From positions 1,086,780 through 1,150,779 of the forward strand of contig JAMPEV010000001.1 of NCBI GenBank assembly GCA_023664955.1: a stretch of 64,000 nucleotides of DNA, written 5' to 3'. Position 1 is the first letter of the stretch. Each line of letters starts with the position of its first letter. The notes under the pieces are model-generated. The model was not told the DNA's origin. It was given only the letters and a program-made list of their open reading frames with translations, and made no database searches. Source of the DNA: Duncaniella sp. (GTDB lineage Bacteria; Bacteroidota; Bacteroidia; Bacteroidales; Muribaculaceae). Below are positions 1 to 8,582 of this stretch, in pieces. Made by a program: the position numbers and the translations under genes.

Positions 1-55
1 GGATTGCTCCACTGGTGTTTGAGACCAGCGCGTCTACCGATTCCGCCATCTGGGC
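1..55 (-). tRNA. tRNA-Leu(CAA), 3' part outside the window
   Basis: Read on the minus strand, the segment begins GCCCAGA and continues through a D-arm (GCGGAATCGGTAGACGC). The anticodon stem-loop CTGGT-CTCAAAC-ACCAG gives anticodon CAA, which reads UUG leucine codons. The sequence then enters the long variable arm expected of a class II tRNA (tggagcaatcc) and is cut by the window edge. The remaining variable arm, T-arm and 3' acceptor strand are not visible. A perfect Bacteroidota promoter lies just upstream. Confidence 0.93.
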
Positions 56-76
56 GTTTTCGTCACTTTGACGGCG

Positions 77-108
77 CAAAGGTAGAAATTTTTTTTCATA
101 TCAGCAAA
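77..108 (-). promoter_or_regulatory. Promoter of tRNA-Leu
   Basis: On the minus strand, TTTG (108-105), a 20-nt spacer and TACCTTTG (84-77) match the -33/-7 consensus of the Bacteroidota primary sigma factor. The tRNA 5' end at 55 lies about 22 nt beyond the -7 element, giving a short 5' leader. Confidence 0.8.
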
Positions 109-252
109 CGTTATACTGATTTTTTGGCGAAGTTTTTTTGGAAAATTGCCAAAAACGTTACCACAACATCCCTCCTCCTCTACTCCTATGCATTGAAAGT
201 ATGTAAAGCGCAAGTGATAGTGGTTCTTCGTTAACTTGATAATTGTAATCGA

Positions 253-792
253 TTAGTCAAGCTCGTTGGGCTCGTCGGGATGGCTGTACCACCGCGAATA
301 CATCAGATAGTTGTGGGCTATTTTCTTATTTAGCTCACGTGATGTCTCTGGGTCAACCATCTTGATGAATTTAGCAGGTGCACCGCCCCAAAGCTCGTTA
401 GGCCCGATTTTGGTACGTGATAACACCACCGAGCCGGCCGCAACAAGAGCACCCTCGCCCACTTCAGCATCATCCATAACCACCGCACCCATCCCAATGA
501 GGGCAAAGTCGTGAATCTTCGAACCATGGATAGTAACATTGTGACCGATTGACACATCGTTACCTATTTCAATGGTCGACTTCTTGTAGAGAGTGTGAAG
601 CACTGAGCCATCCTGGATGTTGACACGGTCTCCAATGCGAATTGAATTCACATCGCCGCGTATCACGGTGTTAAACCACACGCTGCATTCTTCACCCATC
701 ACCACATCTCCTATCACTGTCGCATTCTCGGCAAGGAATGTATCATTGCCGATTTTGGGGGTGAAACCCCTTACCGGTATTATCAGTGCCAT
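253..792 (-). CDS. Gamma-class carbonic anhydrase family protein (YrdA/PaaY-like)
   Basis: This is a 179-residue left-handed beta-helix protein built from hexapeptide repeats over residues ~10-150 (for example VIGDVVMGEECSVWF and ALIGMGAVVMDDAEVG). The zinc-binding histidines of the gamma-carbonic anhydrase family can be placed at H66 (DGSVLH), H84 and H89 (GHNVTIHG). Members form trimers with zinc at subunit interfaces. Some hydrate CO2, while many YrdA/PaaY-type members have unknown or thioesterase-related roles, so activity is not certain. It lies 8 bp downstream of pepP on the same strand and is probably co-transcribed with it. The length is normal for the family. Confidence 0.9.
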   Translation of the reverse strand: MALIIPVRGFTPKIGNDTFLAENATVIGDVVMGEECSVWFNTVIRGDVNSIRIGDRVNIQDGSVLHTLYKKSTIEIGNDVSIGHNVTIHGSKIHDFALIGMGAVVMDDAEVGEGALVAAGSVVLSRTKIGPNELWGGAPAKFIKMVDPETSRELNKKIAHNYLMYSRWYSHPDEPNELD

Positions 793-800
793 GGCGATTT

Positions 801-2588
801 CTATTTTTCAAGTGGTGCGGTAGCGGCGGTTAGCCATTCGCGTTCAGTTTCATTCAGCGACGGGGCAAGACGATCATACACCATCTTGTGGTAATTATTG
901 ACCCACTCAATCTCTTCCGCCGACATGATTTCTGTCTGGAACAGAGTGCGGTCAAACGGACACAATGTGATGGTCTCGAACGCATAGAACTTTCCAAACT
1001 CAGTTTCCTCGTAGGGAATAGTCAACACGAGGTTCTCGCAACGGATACCATAGCGGTTAGCTAGATATACACCGGGCTCGTTGGATGTCAACATTCCCGG
1101 AGTAAGAGATGCCATGGTGTCATTTAGACGGATGCTCTGCGGTCCCTCGTGCACATTGAGGAAGTGCCCAACGCCATGGCCTGTGCCATGGAGATAGCTT
1201 TTACCCTCTTTCCAAAGCGGCATACGGGCCATACCGTCAAGCTGGGCGCCGCGGGTACCCTCAGGGAAGATTGAAGTGGCGATTGCGATATGACCTTTCA
1301 TCACAAGGGTGAAATCATGACGCATATCCTCCGATGGTGTGCCGATAGCGATGGTTCGGGTGATATCGGTTGTGCCGTCAAGATAGTTGGCTCCTGAGTC
1401 GATGAGCAGGAGATTATCCTTGGTAATCTCGATATCGCTCTCAGGTGTTGCCGAATAGTGGACTATAGCACCATGTGCTCCAAAACCGCAGATGCTTTCA
1501 AAGCTCAGGTCAAAATAGAGGTCATTGGCAGAACGGTGTTTGAGGAGTATATCAGCCACCCCCATCTCTGTGAGCTTTTTACCCTCCTTGACAGTCTGCT
1601 GGATTTCCATAATGGAACGCACCATTGCCACGCCGTCACGGATATGGGAAGCGTGAATACCTTGAATCTGAACATCATTCTTGATGGCTTTGGGCATTGC
1701 GATGGGTGATTCTCCCTTTACGTAATGTCCGTCAAGAATCTCCGCGATTGCGCCTGATGCTCGGCTACTGCTTAAAAGCACTGTCACATTCTGCGGAACT
1801 TTGGCGAGGAATCCTTGGACACCCTCGTAGGGAGCCACGTCCACACCTGTCTCTTTGAGGTAAGCTACAACTTCGGGGGTCAATTTTGCCTCATCTACAA
1901 AAAGTGTGCTTCCTTTCGGGGCGAGATAAAGGAAAGAGGTTGCAACGGGATTGCATGGCACATCATTGGAGCGGATATTTAGAACCCATGCTATCTCATC
2001 GAGCGATGAAGTGAAAAGTGCATCGGCTCCCTTTGCCTTGGTTGCTTCGAGTATGCGCTGAATCTTATGGGATGCTGACTCACCGGCATATTTCTCGTCA
2101 TGGACGAAAATTTTGTCAGAGGGAAGCGCAGGACGATCCACCCAGATTTTGTCAATGGGGTCAAACTTCACATCAAGCTTGAGCCCTGCCTCATGAAGGC
2201 GTGAGCGGAGGGCGGCGGTGTCATCGATTGACATGAGCATACCGTTGATTCCCACTGTGTCTCCCTTTGGAAGATTCTCACAGAGATATTCTTCGATTGA
2301 CGGTGTGTCGGGCAGTCCGTCTTTCATAAGCACAATTCCGGTGCCTTCTATCTGCTGAGCGCCCTGGAGGAAGTAACGGCTGTCGACCCACAGAAGGGCT
2401 TCCTTCTCGGTCACGACCATCGTGCCTGCTGAACCGGTGAATCCGCTGAGGTAGCGCACGATGTGCCAATGGTTGGATATATATTCACTCAAATGAGCGT
2501 CGGTGCGCGGTAATATCACTGCGTTGACTCCCGCATGTTTCATCTCCTTTCTCAGAGCGACTATGCGATCGATTATGACATTTTGCAT
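801..2588 (-). CDS. pepP: Xaa-Pro aminopeptidase (aminopeptidase P, M24 family)
   Basis: This 595-residue cytosolic metallopeptidase removes an N-terminal residue preceding proline. It has two creatinase-type N-terminal domains (about residues 1-290) and a C-terminal pita-bread M24 domain. The dinuclear metal ligands are visible in order: two Asp in LLIDSGANYLDGTTDITR, His in HGTGHGVGHF, Glu in TSNEPGVY and Glu in RCENLVL. The long three-domain form is typical of Bacteroidota and eukaryotic cytosolic enzymes. An open frame extends upstream to 2738, but it would run through the promoter and overlap the divergent ATPase gene. The ATG at 2588 (MQNVIIDRIVALRKEMK) fits the family start. It is the first gene of a two-gene unit with the gamma-carbonic anhydrase gene. 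Confidence 0.94.
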   Translation of the reverse strand: MQNVIIDRIVALRKEMKHAGVNAVILPRTDAHLSEYISNHWHIVRYLSGFTGSAGTMVVTEKEALLWVDSRYFLQGAQQIEGTGIVLMKDGLPDTPSIEEYLCENLPKGDTVGINGMLMSIDDTAALRSRLHEAGLKLDVKFDPIDKIWVDRPALPSDKIFVHDEKYAGESASHKIQRILEATKAKGADALFTSSLDEIAWVLNIRSNDVPCNPVATSFLYLAPKGSTLFVDEAKLTPEVVAYLKETGVDVAPYEGVQGFLAKVPQNVTVLLSSSRASGAIAEILDGHYVKGESPIAMPKAIKNDVQIQGIHASHIRDGVAMVRSIMEIQQTVKEGKKLTEMGVADILLKHRSANDLYFDLSFESICGFGAHGAIVHYSATPESDIEITKDNLLLIDSGANYLDGTTDITRTIAIGTPSEDMRHDFTLVMKGHIAIATSIFPEGTRGAQLDGMARMPLWKEGKSYLHGTGHGVGHFLNVHEGPQSIRLNDTMASLTPGMLTSNEPGVYLANRYGIRCENLVLTIPYEETEFGKFYAFETITLCPFDRTLFQTEIMSAEEIEWVNNYHKMVYDRLAPSLNETEREWLTAATAPLEK

Positions 2589-2621
2589 GATTGTAATTAG
2601 TTTAGATGATTTTATTTGACA

Positions 2622-2629
2622 CAAATTTA
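2622..2629 (-). promoter_or_regulatory. Candidate -7 element for pepP
   Basis: TAAATTTG on the minus strand fits the Bacteroidota -7 consensus TAnnTTTG, 34 nt before the pepP ATG. No TTTG lies at the right -33 distance, so support is partial. Confidence 0.45.
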
Positions 2630-2682
2630 TATATTTTTGGTGATATAATGCGTAGTCAATCAAAAAAATCTCATTTTTTATG

Positions 2683-2690
2683 TACCTTTG
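2683..2690 (+). promoter_or_regulatory. Candidate -7 element for the P-type ATPase gene
   Basis: TACCTTTG followed by CA matches the -7 consensus and lies 35 nt before the ATG at 2725. The -33 region is T-rich but lacks a clear TTTG. It is arranged back to back with the pepP promoter. Confidence 0.55.
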
Positions 2691-2724
2691 CACAACGATA
2701 TGAACTGAAAATATTCGAAAAATT

Positions 2725-5409
2725 ATGTCACTTACCACTCCATCGTTTCATGGATTGACTGATAAAGATGTTGACGATAGCCGTTTAAAATATGGCGAAA
2801 ACATACTCACGCCCCCTGCTGAGAAGTCATTATGGAAACTTTTCTTCCAGAAGTTCAATGACCCTCTGATTATTGTCTTGCTGATAGCCGGGGTGCTTTC
2901 AGTGCTGATTTCACTTTACGAATTCTATGGCTTGCATCAAAGTGCATCGGTGTTTTTCGAGCCGATAGGTATTTTCATGGCCATAACACTTGCCACGGGC
3001 CTTTCGTTCTATTTCGAGAAGAAGGCGGAGGATGAGTTTAAAATCCTCAACAGGGTCAATGACAATGAGCTTGTGCAAGTAATCCGCAATGGCAACGCCA
3101 CTCAGATTCCGAAGCGCGACGTGGTAGTGGGGGATATTCTCATTCTCAATACAGGCGAGGAGATTCCTGCCGATGCCGAGCTTCTTGAGGCTACATCGCT
3201 TAATGTAGATGAATCGACCCTCACCGGCGAGCCGATGGCCTCCAAGACCACCAATCCCGCACATTTCGACGTTGAAGCCACATTCCCTTCCGACCATGTG
3301 ATGCGAGGCACTCGTGTGATGGAGGGACATGGCATAGCAAGGGTGTTTGCCGTTGGTGATAACACTGAAAATGGTAAAGTTTACGAGGCGGCTCGAATTG
3401 ATGACGGACAGAAAACCCCTCTCACTGAGCAACTTGAACGGCTCGGAAATCTTGTCACCAAGGGAAGTTATCTGATAGGTGGGGCCGTGGTGACAGGACG
3501 TATCGTGATGTATTTCCTTGAAAATCCTAATTTTGACTGGATCTCTTTCTTGGCTTACTTTCTGCAAACTATCATGATAGCTGTGACTCTCGTGGTAGTG
3601 TCAGTGCCTGAAGGATTGCCAATGGCGGTGACTTTAAGCTTGGCTTACAGTATGCGAAGAATGCTCAAGACCAACAACCTTGTGCGCAAGATGCACGCTT
3701 GCGAGACAATGGGAGCCACCACTGTGATTTGCACCGACAAGACAGGTACCCTCACCCAAAATCAGATGCGTGTTGCAGAGACTGACTTTTATGGTCTCTC
3801 GGAGCAGAAACTCGATAGAGGTGAGATGAGCCGTGAAGTCGTCACAGGTATTGCTGTAAACTCTACTGCCCAGTTGGATTTGTCCGACAAATCTCACCCA
3901 CAGGTGTTAGGCAATCCTACCGAAGGAGCATTACTGCTATGGCTTCTTGACAACGGGATCGATTATCGCAATATCCGACAGGAGGCTAATGTGGCAAGAG
4001 AATTGCCATTCACCACAGAGCGTAAATATATGGCCACCGTGGTGGAAGAGCCTGACGGGAGTGAGACGCTTTATGTTAAAGGCGCACCGGAGATCGTGAT
4101 GTCGCTTTGCAAAAACATAGTCAATGAAATTCCAGCCAAGTATGTCAATGATCAACTCGCAGGATACCAGCAGAAGGCTATGCGCACTCTCGGATTTGCG
4201 GTACAGCATCTTTCAAAAGATGAACTTGGCATTGAGGATAAGGAACTAAAAGCCGACAATCTCTCATTCCTCGGGATTGTAGCGATAGCCGACCCGGTTA
4301 GAGCAGATGTCCCGGCGGCGATTAATGAATGTCTTGATGCCGGAATTGCCATTAAAGTCGTGACCGGCGACACTCCCGGCACGGCCAAGGAGATTGGTCG
4401 ACAAATAGGTCTTTGGAATGACAAGGATGGCGATAAGAATATCATCACCGGCCCGGAATTCGGTGCGCTGAGCGACGAGGAGCTTTATAGCCGCGTCGAG
4501 GATTTGAAGATTATCGCTCGCGCTCGCCCAATGGATAAGAAACGCCTGGTAGAAACTCTTCAACTGCATGGAGAGGTTGTGGCTGTTACCGGCGATGGCA
4601 CCAATGATGCCCCTGCTTTGAAAGCAGCTAACGTGGGCCTATCGATGGGCGACGGCACTTCAGTGGCAAAGGAGGCGAGTGATATCACTATCGTCGATAA
4701 TTCTTTTGCCTCAATAGGCAGGGCTGTGATGTGGGGACGTTCTCTGTTCCGCAATCTTCAGCGTTTCATCCTTTTCCAGTTAACGGTAAATGTGGTAGCT
4801 TGTATGGTGGTACTTGTGGGGGCATTTATGGGCACTGAGTCGCCGCTTACCGTCACTCAGATGCTTTGGGTGAACCTGATAATGGACACTTTTGCTTCCA
4901 TGGCCCTTGCATCCTTGCCTCCGTCCAAATCGGTGATGAAGAATAAGCCGCGTAACCGCCATGATTTTATTATCACCCGGACTATGTGGTGGTTTATAGG
5001 AACGGTGGGACTGCTGTTCACCGCCATAATCTTGAGCATGGTATACATTTTTGAGCATGCCGATGGGACAAGTCTGATGGATTTGTTGAATGTGCACCTT
5101 GGAGCAAAAGGAACATTGACGCCCTACGAATTAAGCCTGATTTTCACCACATTTGTGATGTTGCAATTTTGGAATCTCTTCAATGCGAGAGCCTACGCCA
5201 CACGCCGGAGCGCACTTCATTTAGGGCAGTGTGGTGAATTCATAATGATAGCCATGCTGATATTCTTCGGTCAGATATTCATTGTCACCATTGGCGGCGA
5301 ATTCTTCTCCGTAACTCCCTTGAAACTCAATGACTGGCTGATCATCATCCTCGGCACATCCCTCGTTCTTTGGTTGGGCGAACTCATGCGATTATTCAGG
5401 AAGGAATAA
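2725..5409 (+). CDS. Calcium-translocating P-type ATPase (PMCA/SERCA-like, P2 type)
   Basis: This 894-residue inner-membrane cation pump couples ATP hydrolysis to export of Ca2+ or a similar cation. An N-terminal cation-ATPase domain is followed by paired membrane helices (~residues 35-100). The actuator loop carries LTGEP (~168), and the M4 ion-binding motif PEGLP lies near 295. The phosphorylated aspartate is D338 in ICTDKTGTLTQNQM. The nucleotide-binding loop KGAPE (~452) and hinge TGDGTNDAPAL (~622) follow, and a C-terminal bundle of about six helices closes the protein. Length and motif spacing are complete. The divergent neighbour is pepP, and crcB follows 80 bp later on the same strand, so the two transporters may be co-expressed. 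Ion specificity is inferred from family resemblance only. Confidence 0.93.
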   Translation: MSLTTPSFHGLTDKDVDDSRLKYGENILTPPAEKSLWKLFFQKFNDPLIIVLLIAGVLSVLISLYEFYGLHQSASVFFEPIGIFMAITLATGLSFYFEKKAEDEFKILNRVNDNELVQVIRNGNATQIPKRDVVVGDILILNTGEEIPADAELLEATSLNVDESTLTGEPMASKTTNPAHFDVEATFPSDHVMRGTRVMEGHGIARVFAVGDNTENGKVYEAARIDDGQKTPLTEQLERLGNLVTKGSYLIGGAVVTGRIVMYFLENPNFDWISFLAYFLQTIMIAVTLVVVSVPEGLPMAVTLSLAYSMRRMLKTNNLVRKMHACETMGATTVICTDKTGTLTQNQMRVAETDFYGLSEQKLDRGEMSREVVTGIAVNSTAQLDLSDKSHPQVLGNPTEGALLLWLLDNGIDYRNIRQEANVARELPFTTERKYMATVVEEPDGSETLYVKGAPEIVMSLCKNIVNEIPAKYVNDQLAGYQQKAMRTLGFAVQHLSKDELGIEDKELKADNLSFLGIVAIADPVRADVPAAINECLDAGIAIKVVTGDTPGTAKEIGRQIGLWNDKDGDKNIITGPEFGALSDEELYSRVEDLKIIARARPMDKKRLVETLQLHGEVVAVTGDGTNDAPALKAANVGLSMGDGTSVAKEASDITIVDNSFASIGRAVMWGRSLFRNLQRFILFQLTVNVVACMVVLVGAFMGTESPLTVTQMLWVNLIMDTFASMALASLPPSKSVMKNKPRNRHDFIITRTMWWFIGTVGLLFTAIILSMVYIFEHADGTSLMDLLNVHLGAKGTLTPYELSLIFTTFVMLQFWNLFNARAYATRRSALHLGQCGEFIMIAMLIFFGQIFIVTIGGEFFSVTPLKLNDWLIIILGTSLVLWLGELMRLFRKE

Positions 5410-5489
5410 CATTTCGGATGCCTAATCATAAAACACAGAATGTTAATTTAACTGAAAGAAGTTACAATGATATATCCTAATAACTTATT

Positions 5490-5879
5490 ATGATGAAAGA
5501 ATTTATCGCAATATTTATAGGAGGTGGTGTTGGGAGTGCGCTCAGGTATGCGGTGCAGATGCTGATGCACGAACGAATTGTGGCTTATAATTTTCCGTGG
5601 GCAACGTTCACAGTGAATATTGTGGGAAGTTTCCTAATAGGATTATTCTATGCTTTGTCGGCTAAGTTGAACTGGCCAGTGGAGGTGAGACTTTTCTTGA
5701 CAGCCGGACTATGTGGCGGTTTCACTACTTTTTCAACTTTGAGCAATGACAATGTGGAAATGATACGTCAGGGTGACGGCTTAATCTTCATGATTTACAT
5801 AATAGCCAGCGTGGCACTGGGAATTTGCGCATGTTTTGCCGGTTCAGGAGTATGCAACTACCTCTCTCAGCAACAATAA
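5490..5879 (+). CDS. crcB: Fluoride ion channel CrcB/Fluc
   Basis: This 129-residue protein has four hydrophobic helices, the size of a single-domain Fluc channel that works as a dual-topology dimer exporting cytosolic fluoride. Family signatures are GGGVGSALRYAVQ at the start, the Asn-containing helix TVNIVGSFLIG, and GLCGGFTTFSTLSND, whose TTFST segment lines the fluoride path. ATG codons at 5490 and 5493 are both possible starts. No crcB (fluoride) riboswitch pattern was recognised in the 80 bp upstream. Confidence 0.93.
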   Translation: MMKEFIAIFIGGGVGSALRYAVQMLMHERIVAYNFPWATFTVNIVGSFLIGLFYALSAKLNWPVEVRLFLTAGLCGGFTTFSTLSNDNVEMIRQGDGLIFMIYIIASVALGICACFAGSGVCNYLSQQQ

Positions 5880-5962
5880 GCAAGTCGTTTCTAATGTCAA
5901 TGCCTAATGACAATGCCTGACACGACAGGAGATTGCAAACTTTCATGGTAAGCGAGATTGAA

Positions 5963-5994
5963 TTTGTGTGTTACAACATTTTTTAGTACTTTTG
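5963..5994 (+). promoter_or_regulatory. Promoter of the EmrAB-TolC-like operon
   Basis: TTTG (5963-5966), a 20-nt spacer and TACTTTTG (5987-5994) form a near-perfect Bacteroidota promoter. Transcription would start near 6001, leaving an unusually long ~240-nt leader before the first efflux gene at 6240. Confidence 0.8.
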
Positions 5995-6000
5995 CACGCT

Positions 6001-6239
6001 CTTTCTTAAGGAAGAGAAATAACGAAAATGACAATAAACAATTTAGTAACAACAGCATTGATTGCACACGTGCAGAACTACGCCTTCAAAGAAAACTGGA
6101 AAAGCACAGCTGGCGTATGACCTTGCAGGAAAGTCTCATTTCGTCGGGGAAATTGACGAGTAGAGACCATGTGGACATCTGAATCTGACGTCCACAGCGA
6201 ATAATTCAATCACACATTTCAACATTATCCATTTGTAAT
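6001..6239 (+). promoter_or_regulatory. Long 5' leader of the efflux operon with two possible short ORFs
   Basis: The leader contains a 30-codon ORF (ATG 6028, stop ending 6120) preceded by a purine-rich AAGGAAG. Its stop overlaps the ATG of a 19-codon ORF (6117-6179) as ATGA. Downstream, GTGGAC (6171-6176) and GTCCAC (6190-6195) can form a hairpin shortly before the TolC-like gene. I do not recognise either peptide. The segment may be a regulatory leader (translation-coupled attenuation) or a degraded small gene, and expression is unproven. Confidence 0.35.
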
Positions 6240-7559
6240 ATGAACAATCATCGATTGCTCGCAGAGCTTGTTGTGACCGCTCTGCTGAGCACTGGAGAGT
6301 GTGCGTTCGGACAACATCAAACAGTCATGACACTTGAAGAACTGTTTGAAACAGCCGATAGCCACAGTAGGCAACTGCGCCCTTCCTTCTCCACAGAAGA
6401 AGAGATGCGAAGGGAGGTAAATGAAGCAATTACTAACCGCCTACCCGATATCAACGCCACCTTGTCACTAAGCTACATAGGCGATGGATTCACCACAAAA
6501 CGTAACTTCTCCGACTACCAAAAAGCACCAATCCCCCACTTCGGAAACGGGCTGTCGCTCAACATCAATCAACCAGTGTATACCGGCGGCGCCATCACGT
6601 CAAGCATAGAGCTTGCAGAGTTAAAACTTACCGCATCACGTTTTGCCACTGAGCTTCAGCGCGACAACATCAGATTCCAACTCACCGGCTTCTACCTTGA
6701 CATCTACAAATACTCCAACCTCAGGAACGTGGTGGAGCAAAACATCTCCCAAGCTCGTAAGGTGCTCGACGAGATGATGGCGAGATTCGAACAGGGAGTG
6801 GCACTTCAAAATGATATAACACGCTACGAACTATTGGTGTCAAATCTTGATCTCCAATTGATAAAAATCAACAATACAATCGAAATCCTCAATAACAACA
6901 TAGTAAACATCGCCGGACTTCCTAAAGGAACAGTCGTAGAACCCGACCATACTATCCTCAACAGATCCTTACCATCGACCAACGAAGCAGTATGGCAATC
7001 TGAGGCGGCACTCAACTCCCCCATCCTCCGCTTAGCTCAGTCAAAGATTGACATAGCCCGCAAAGCAGAGAGTATAACGAAGGCTGAACGATTACCTAAA
7101 ATCGGACTGCAGGCAGTCTGGAGTTTCGACGGACCAATTCTCACCGAAGTTCCACCAATCAACCGCAATCTCAGCTACTGGTATGTAGGTGTCGGGGTGA
7201 ATTACAATCTCTCATCACTCTTCAAAACCAATAAATCACTTTCACGCAGCAAGGCAGCCACAGCAACCGCCGTCGACGAACTATCGGCCGCACGAGAGAA
7301 CACCGAGCTATCAGTCCGCGCCGATTATATACGCTATATGGAAGCCTACGAGGAACTTAAGACGCAGGACAAAAGCGTGGAGTTGGCCGAACGCAACTAC
7401 GATATCGTTTCTACACGATACTCGGCCGATATGGCGCTAATCACCGACATGCTCGATGCTGCCAATTCCAAACTTGATGCAGAGCAGCAGCTCGTCAACG
7501 CACGTATCAACATCATATATTATTATTACAAATTACTCTTCACATCAGGAAAAATATGA
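6240..7559 (+). CDS. TolC-family outer-membrane efflux protein
   Basis: This 439-residue protein has a weak N-terminal export signal (cleavage probably after ECAFGQ) and two OEP repeats of long alpha-helical coiled coil with beta strands. Recognisable segments are RQLRPSFSTEEEMRREVNEA, LNINQPVYTGGAI and a second repeat with LRLAQSKIDIARKAESITK. It would form the trimeric outer-membrane duct of a tripartite pump. It is the first gene of an operon with an adaptor overlapping by 4 bp and an MFS-type pump, so it probably serves that EmrAB-like pump. Confidence 0.9.
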   Translation: MNNHRLLAELVVTALLSTGECAFGQHQTVMTLEELFETADSHSRQLRPSFSTEEEMRREVNEAITNRLPDINATLSLSYIGDGFTTKRNFSDYQKAPIPHFGNGLSLNINQPVYTGGAITSSIELAELKLTASRFATELQRDNIRFQLTGFYLDIYKYSNLRNVVEQNISQARKVLDEMMARFEQGVALQNDITRYELLVSNLDLQLIKINNTIEILNNNIVNIAGLPKGTVVEPDHTILNRSLPSTNEAVWQSEAALNSPILRLAQSKIDIARKAESITKAERLPKIGLQAVWSFDGPILTEVPPINRNLSYWYVGVGVNYNLSSLFKTNKSLSRSKAATATAVDELSAARENTELSVRADYIRYMEAYEELKTQDKSVELAERNYDIVSTRYSADMALITDMLDAANSKLDAEQQLVNARINIIYYYYKLLFTSGKI

Positions 7560-8581
7560 AACACCGTACAAAAAAGATACTCTCTTACATTGTAACTCTC
7601 GCTATAATCATAGCAGCCGCTCTATGGGTGGCATCAAGGTTTATCCACCTCGGCAATGTGGAGTTTACCGATAATGCGCAGATAAAGCGCCAGATAGTAC
7701 CCGTGAACTGCCGTGTACAAGGATATATTAAAGAGATTAAATTCAAAGAATATCAACAAGTTAAGAAGGGCGACACTCTTGTAATAATCGATGATGCAGA
7801 TATGCGACTTCGGGTTACACAAGCTCAGGCCGATTACCAAAATGCCCTTGCCGGACGCTCCGTTACCGACCGGAGTGTGGCATCGGCCAAAGCCAACGTT
7901 GCTGTAAGTGAAGCTTCAATAGCCGAAGCAAAGGTATTAATGGAAAACTCAGCCGTTGACCTTGAGCGTTATCGCAAACTTCTAGAAAAGAACGCAGTTA
8001 CACGTCAGCAGTATGATGAAGCAGAAACAGATTATAAAGCCAAGAAAGCTCGTTATGAAATGCTCGCGCGTCAACGCAGTGCCACCTCAACCGTAGTAAC
8101 TGAAACCTGTCAGCGAATAGCTCAGAATGAGGCCGGGATTGAACTGACAAAAGCTCTTCTTGAGACCGCAGAACTCAATCTATCCTATACTGTTATCATC
8201 GCGCCATGCGATGGATACGTGTCACGCAAAGAAATTCAAATCGGAGAACTTGTGCAGCCTGGTCAAACGCTCGTCGATATTGTGGATGGCAACGAAGTAT
8301 GGGTAACTGCCAACTACAAGGAGACACAGTTGAAACATATCAACGTGGGCAGCGAAGTGAAAATCAAAGTAGACGCTATCCATGACAAGACTTTCAGCGG
8401 AAAAGTAGTTGCTATTTCCACCGCCACAGGTGCCGCACTGTCATTACTTCCTCAGGATAACTCAGCCGGTAACTTTGTGAAAATTCGTCAACGCATCCCG
8501 GTCAGAATCGAATTTTCCGATGGCACCGACTTGGATCAACTCCGCGCCGGAATGAATGTGGAATGTGAAGTGAAGTACTGA
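7556..8581 (+). CDS. HlyD/EmrA-family membrane fusion (adaptor) protein
   Basis: This 341-residue adaptor has an N-terminal membrane anchor (~residues 8-26, ILSYIVTLAIIIAAALWVA). A biotinyl/lipoyl-like half domain (VQGYIKEIKFKEYQQVKKGD), a helical hairpin (~95-190), the second lipoyl half (APCDGYVSRKEIQIGELVQPG) and a beta-barrel domain follow. It bridges the inner-membrane pump and the TolC duct across the periplasm. Its ATG overlaps the TolC-like stop (ATGA), and the pump gene starts 2 bp after its stop. This indicates tight translational coupling of the three parts. Confidence 0.92.
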   Translation: MKHRTKKILSYIVTLAIIIAAALWVASRFIHLGNVEFTDNAQIKRQIVPVNCRVQGYIKEIKFKEYQQVKKGDTLVIIDDADMRLRVTQAQADYQNALAGRSVTDRSVASAKANVAVSEASIAEAKVLMENSAVDLERYRKLLEKNAVTRQQYDEAETDYKAKKARYEMLARQRSATSTVVTETCQRIAQNEAGIELTKALLETAELNLSYTVIIAPCDGYVSRKEIQIGELVQPGQTLVDIVDGNEVWVTANYKETQLKHINVGSEVKIKVDAIHDKTFSGKVVAISTATGAALSLLPQDNSAGNFVKIRQRIPVRIEFSDGTDLDQLRAGMNVECEVKY

Positions 8582-8582
8582 T

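Noticed and set aside
4..234. 76-codon open frame at the left edge on the + strand
   Set aside because: It runs antisense through the tRNA-Leu and its promoter and has no protein-like features.
2911..3567. 218-codon frame opposite the P-type ATPase
   Set aside because: It is a shadow of a full-length ATPase gene with all motifs, and it has no recognisable family or promoter.
5410..5489. Possible fluoride riboswitch before crcB
   Set aside because: The gap is only 80 bp and does not show the conserved pseudoknot sequences of the crcB motif.
5958..6182. 74-codon open frame upstream of the efflux operon
   Set aside because: It starts inside the -33 element of a near-perfect promoter, upstream of the likely transcript start, so the full frame would not be translated.
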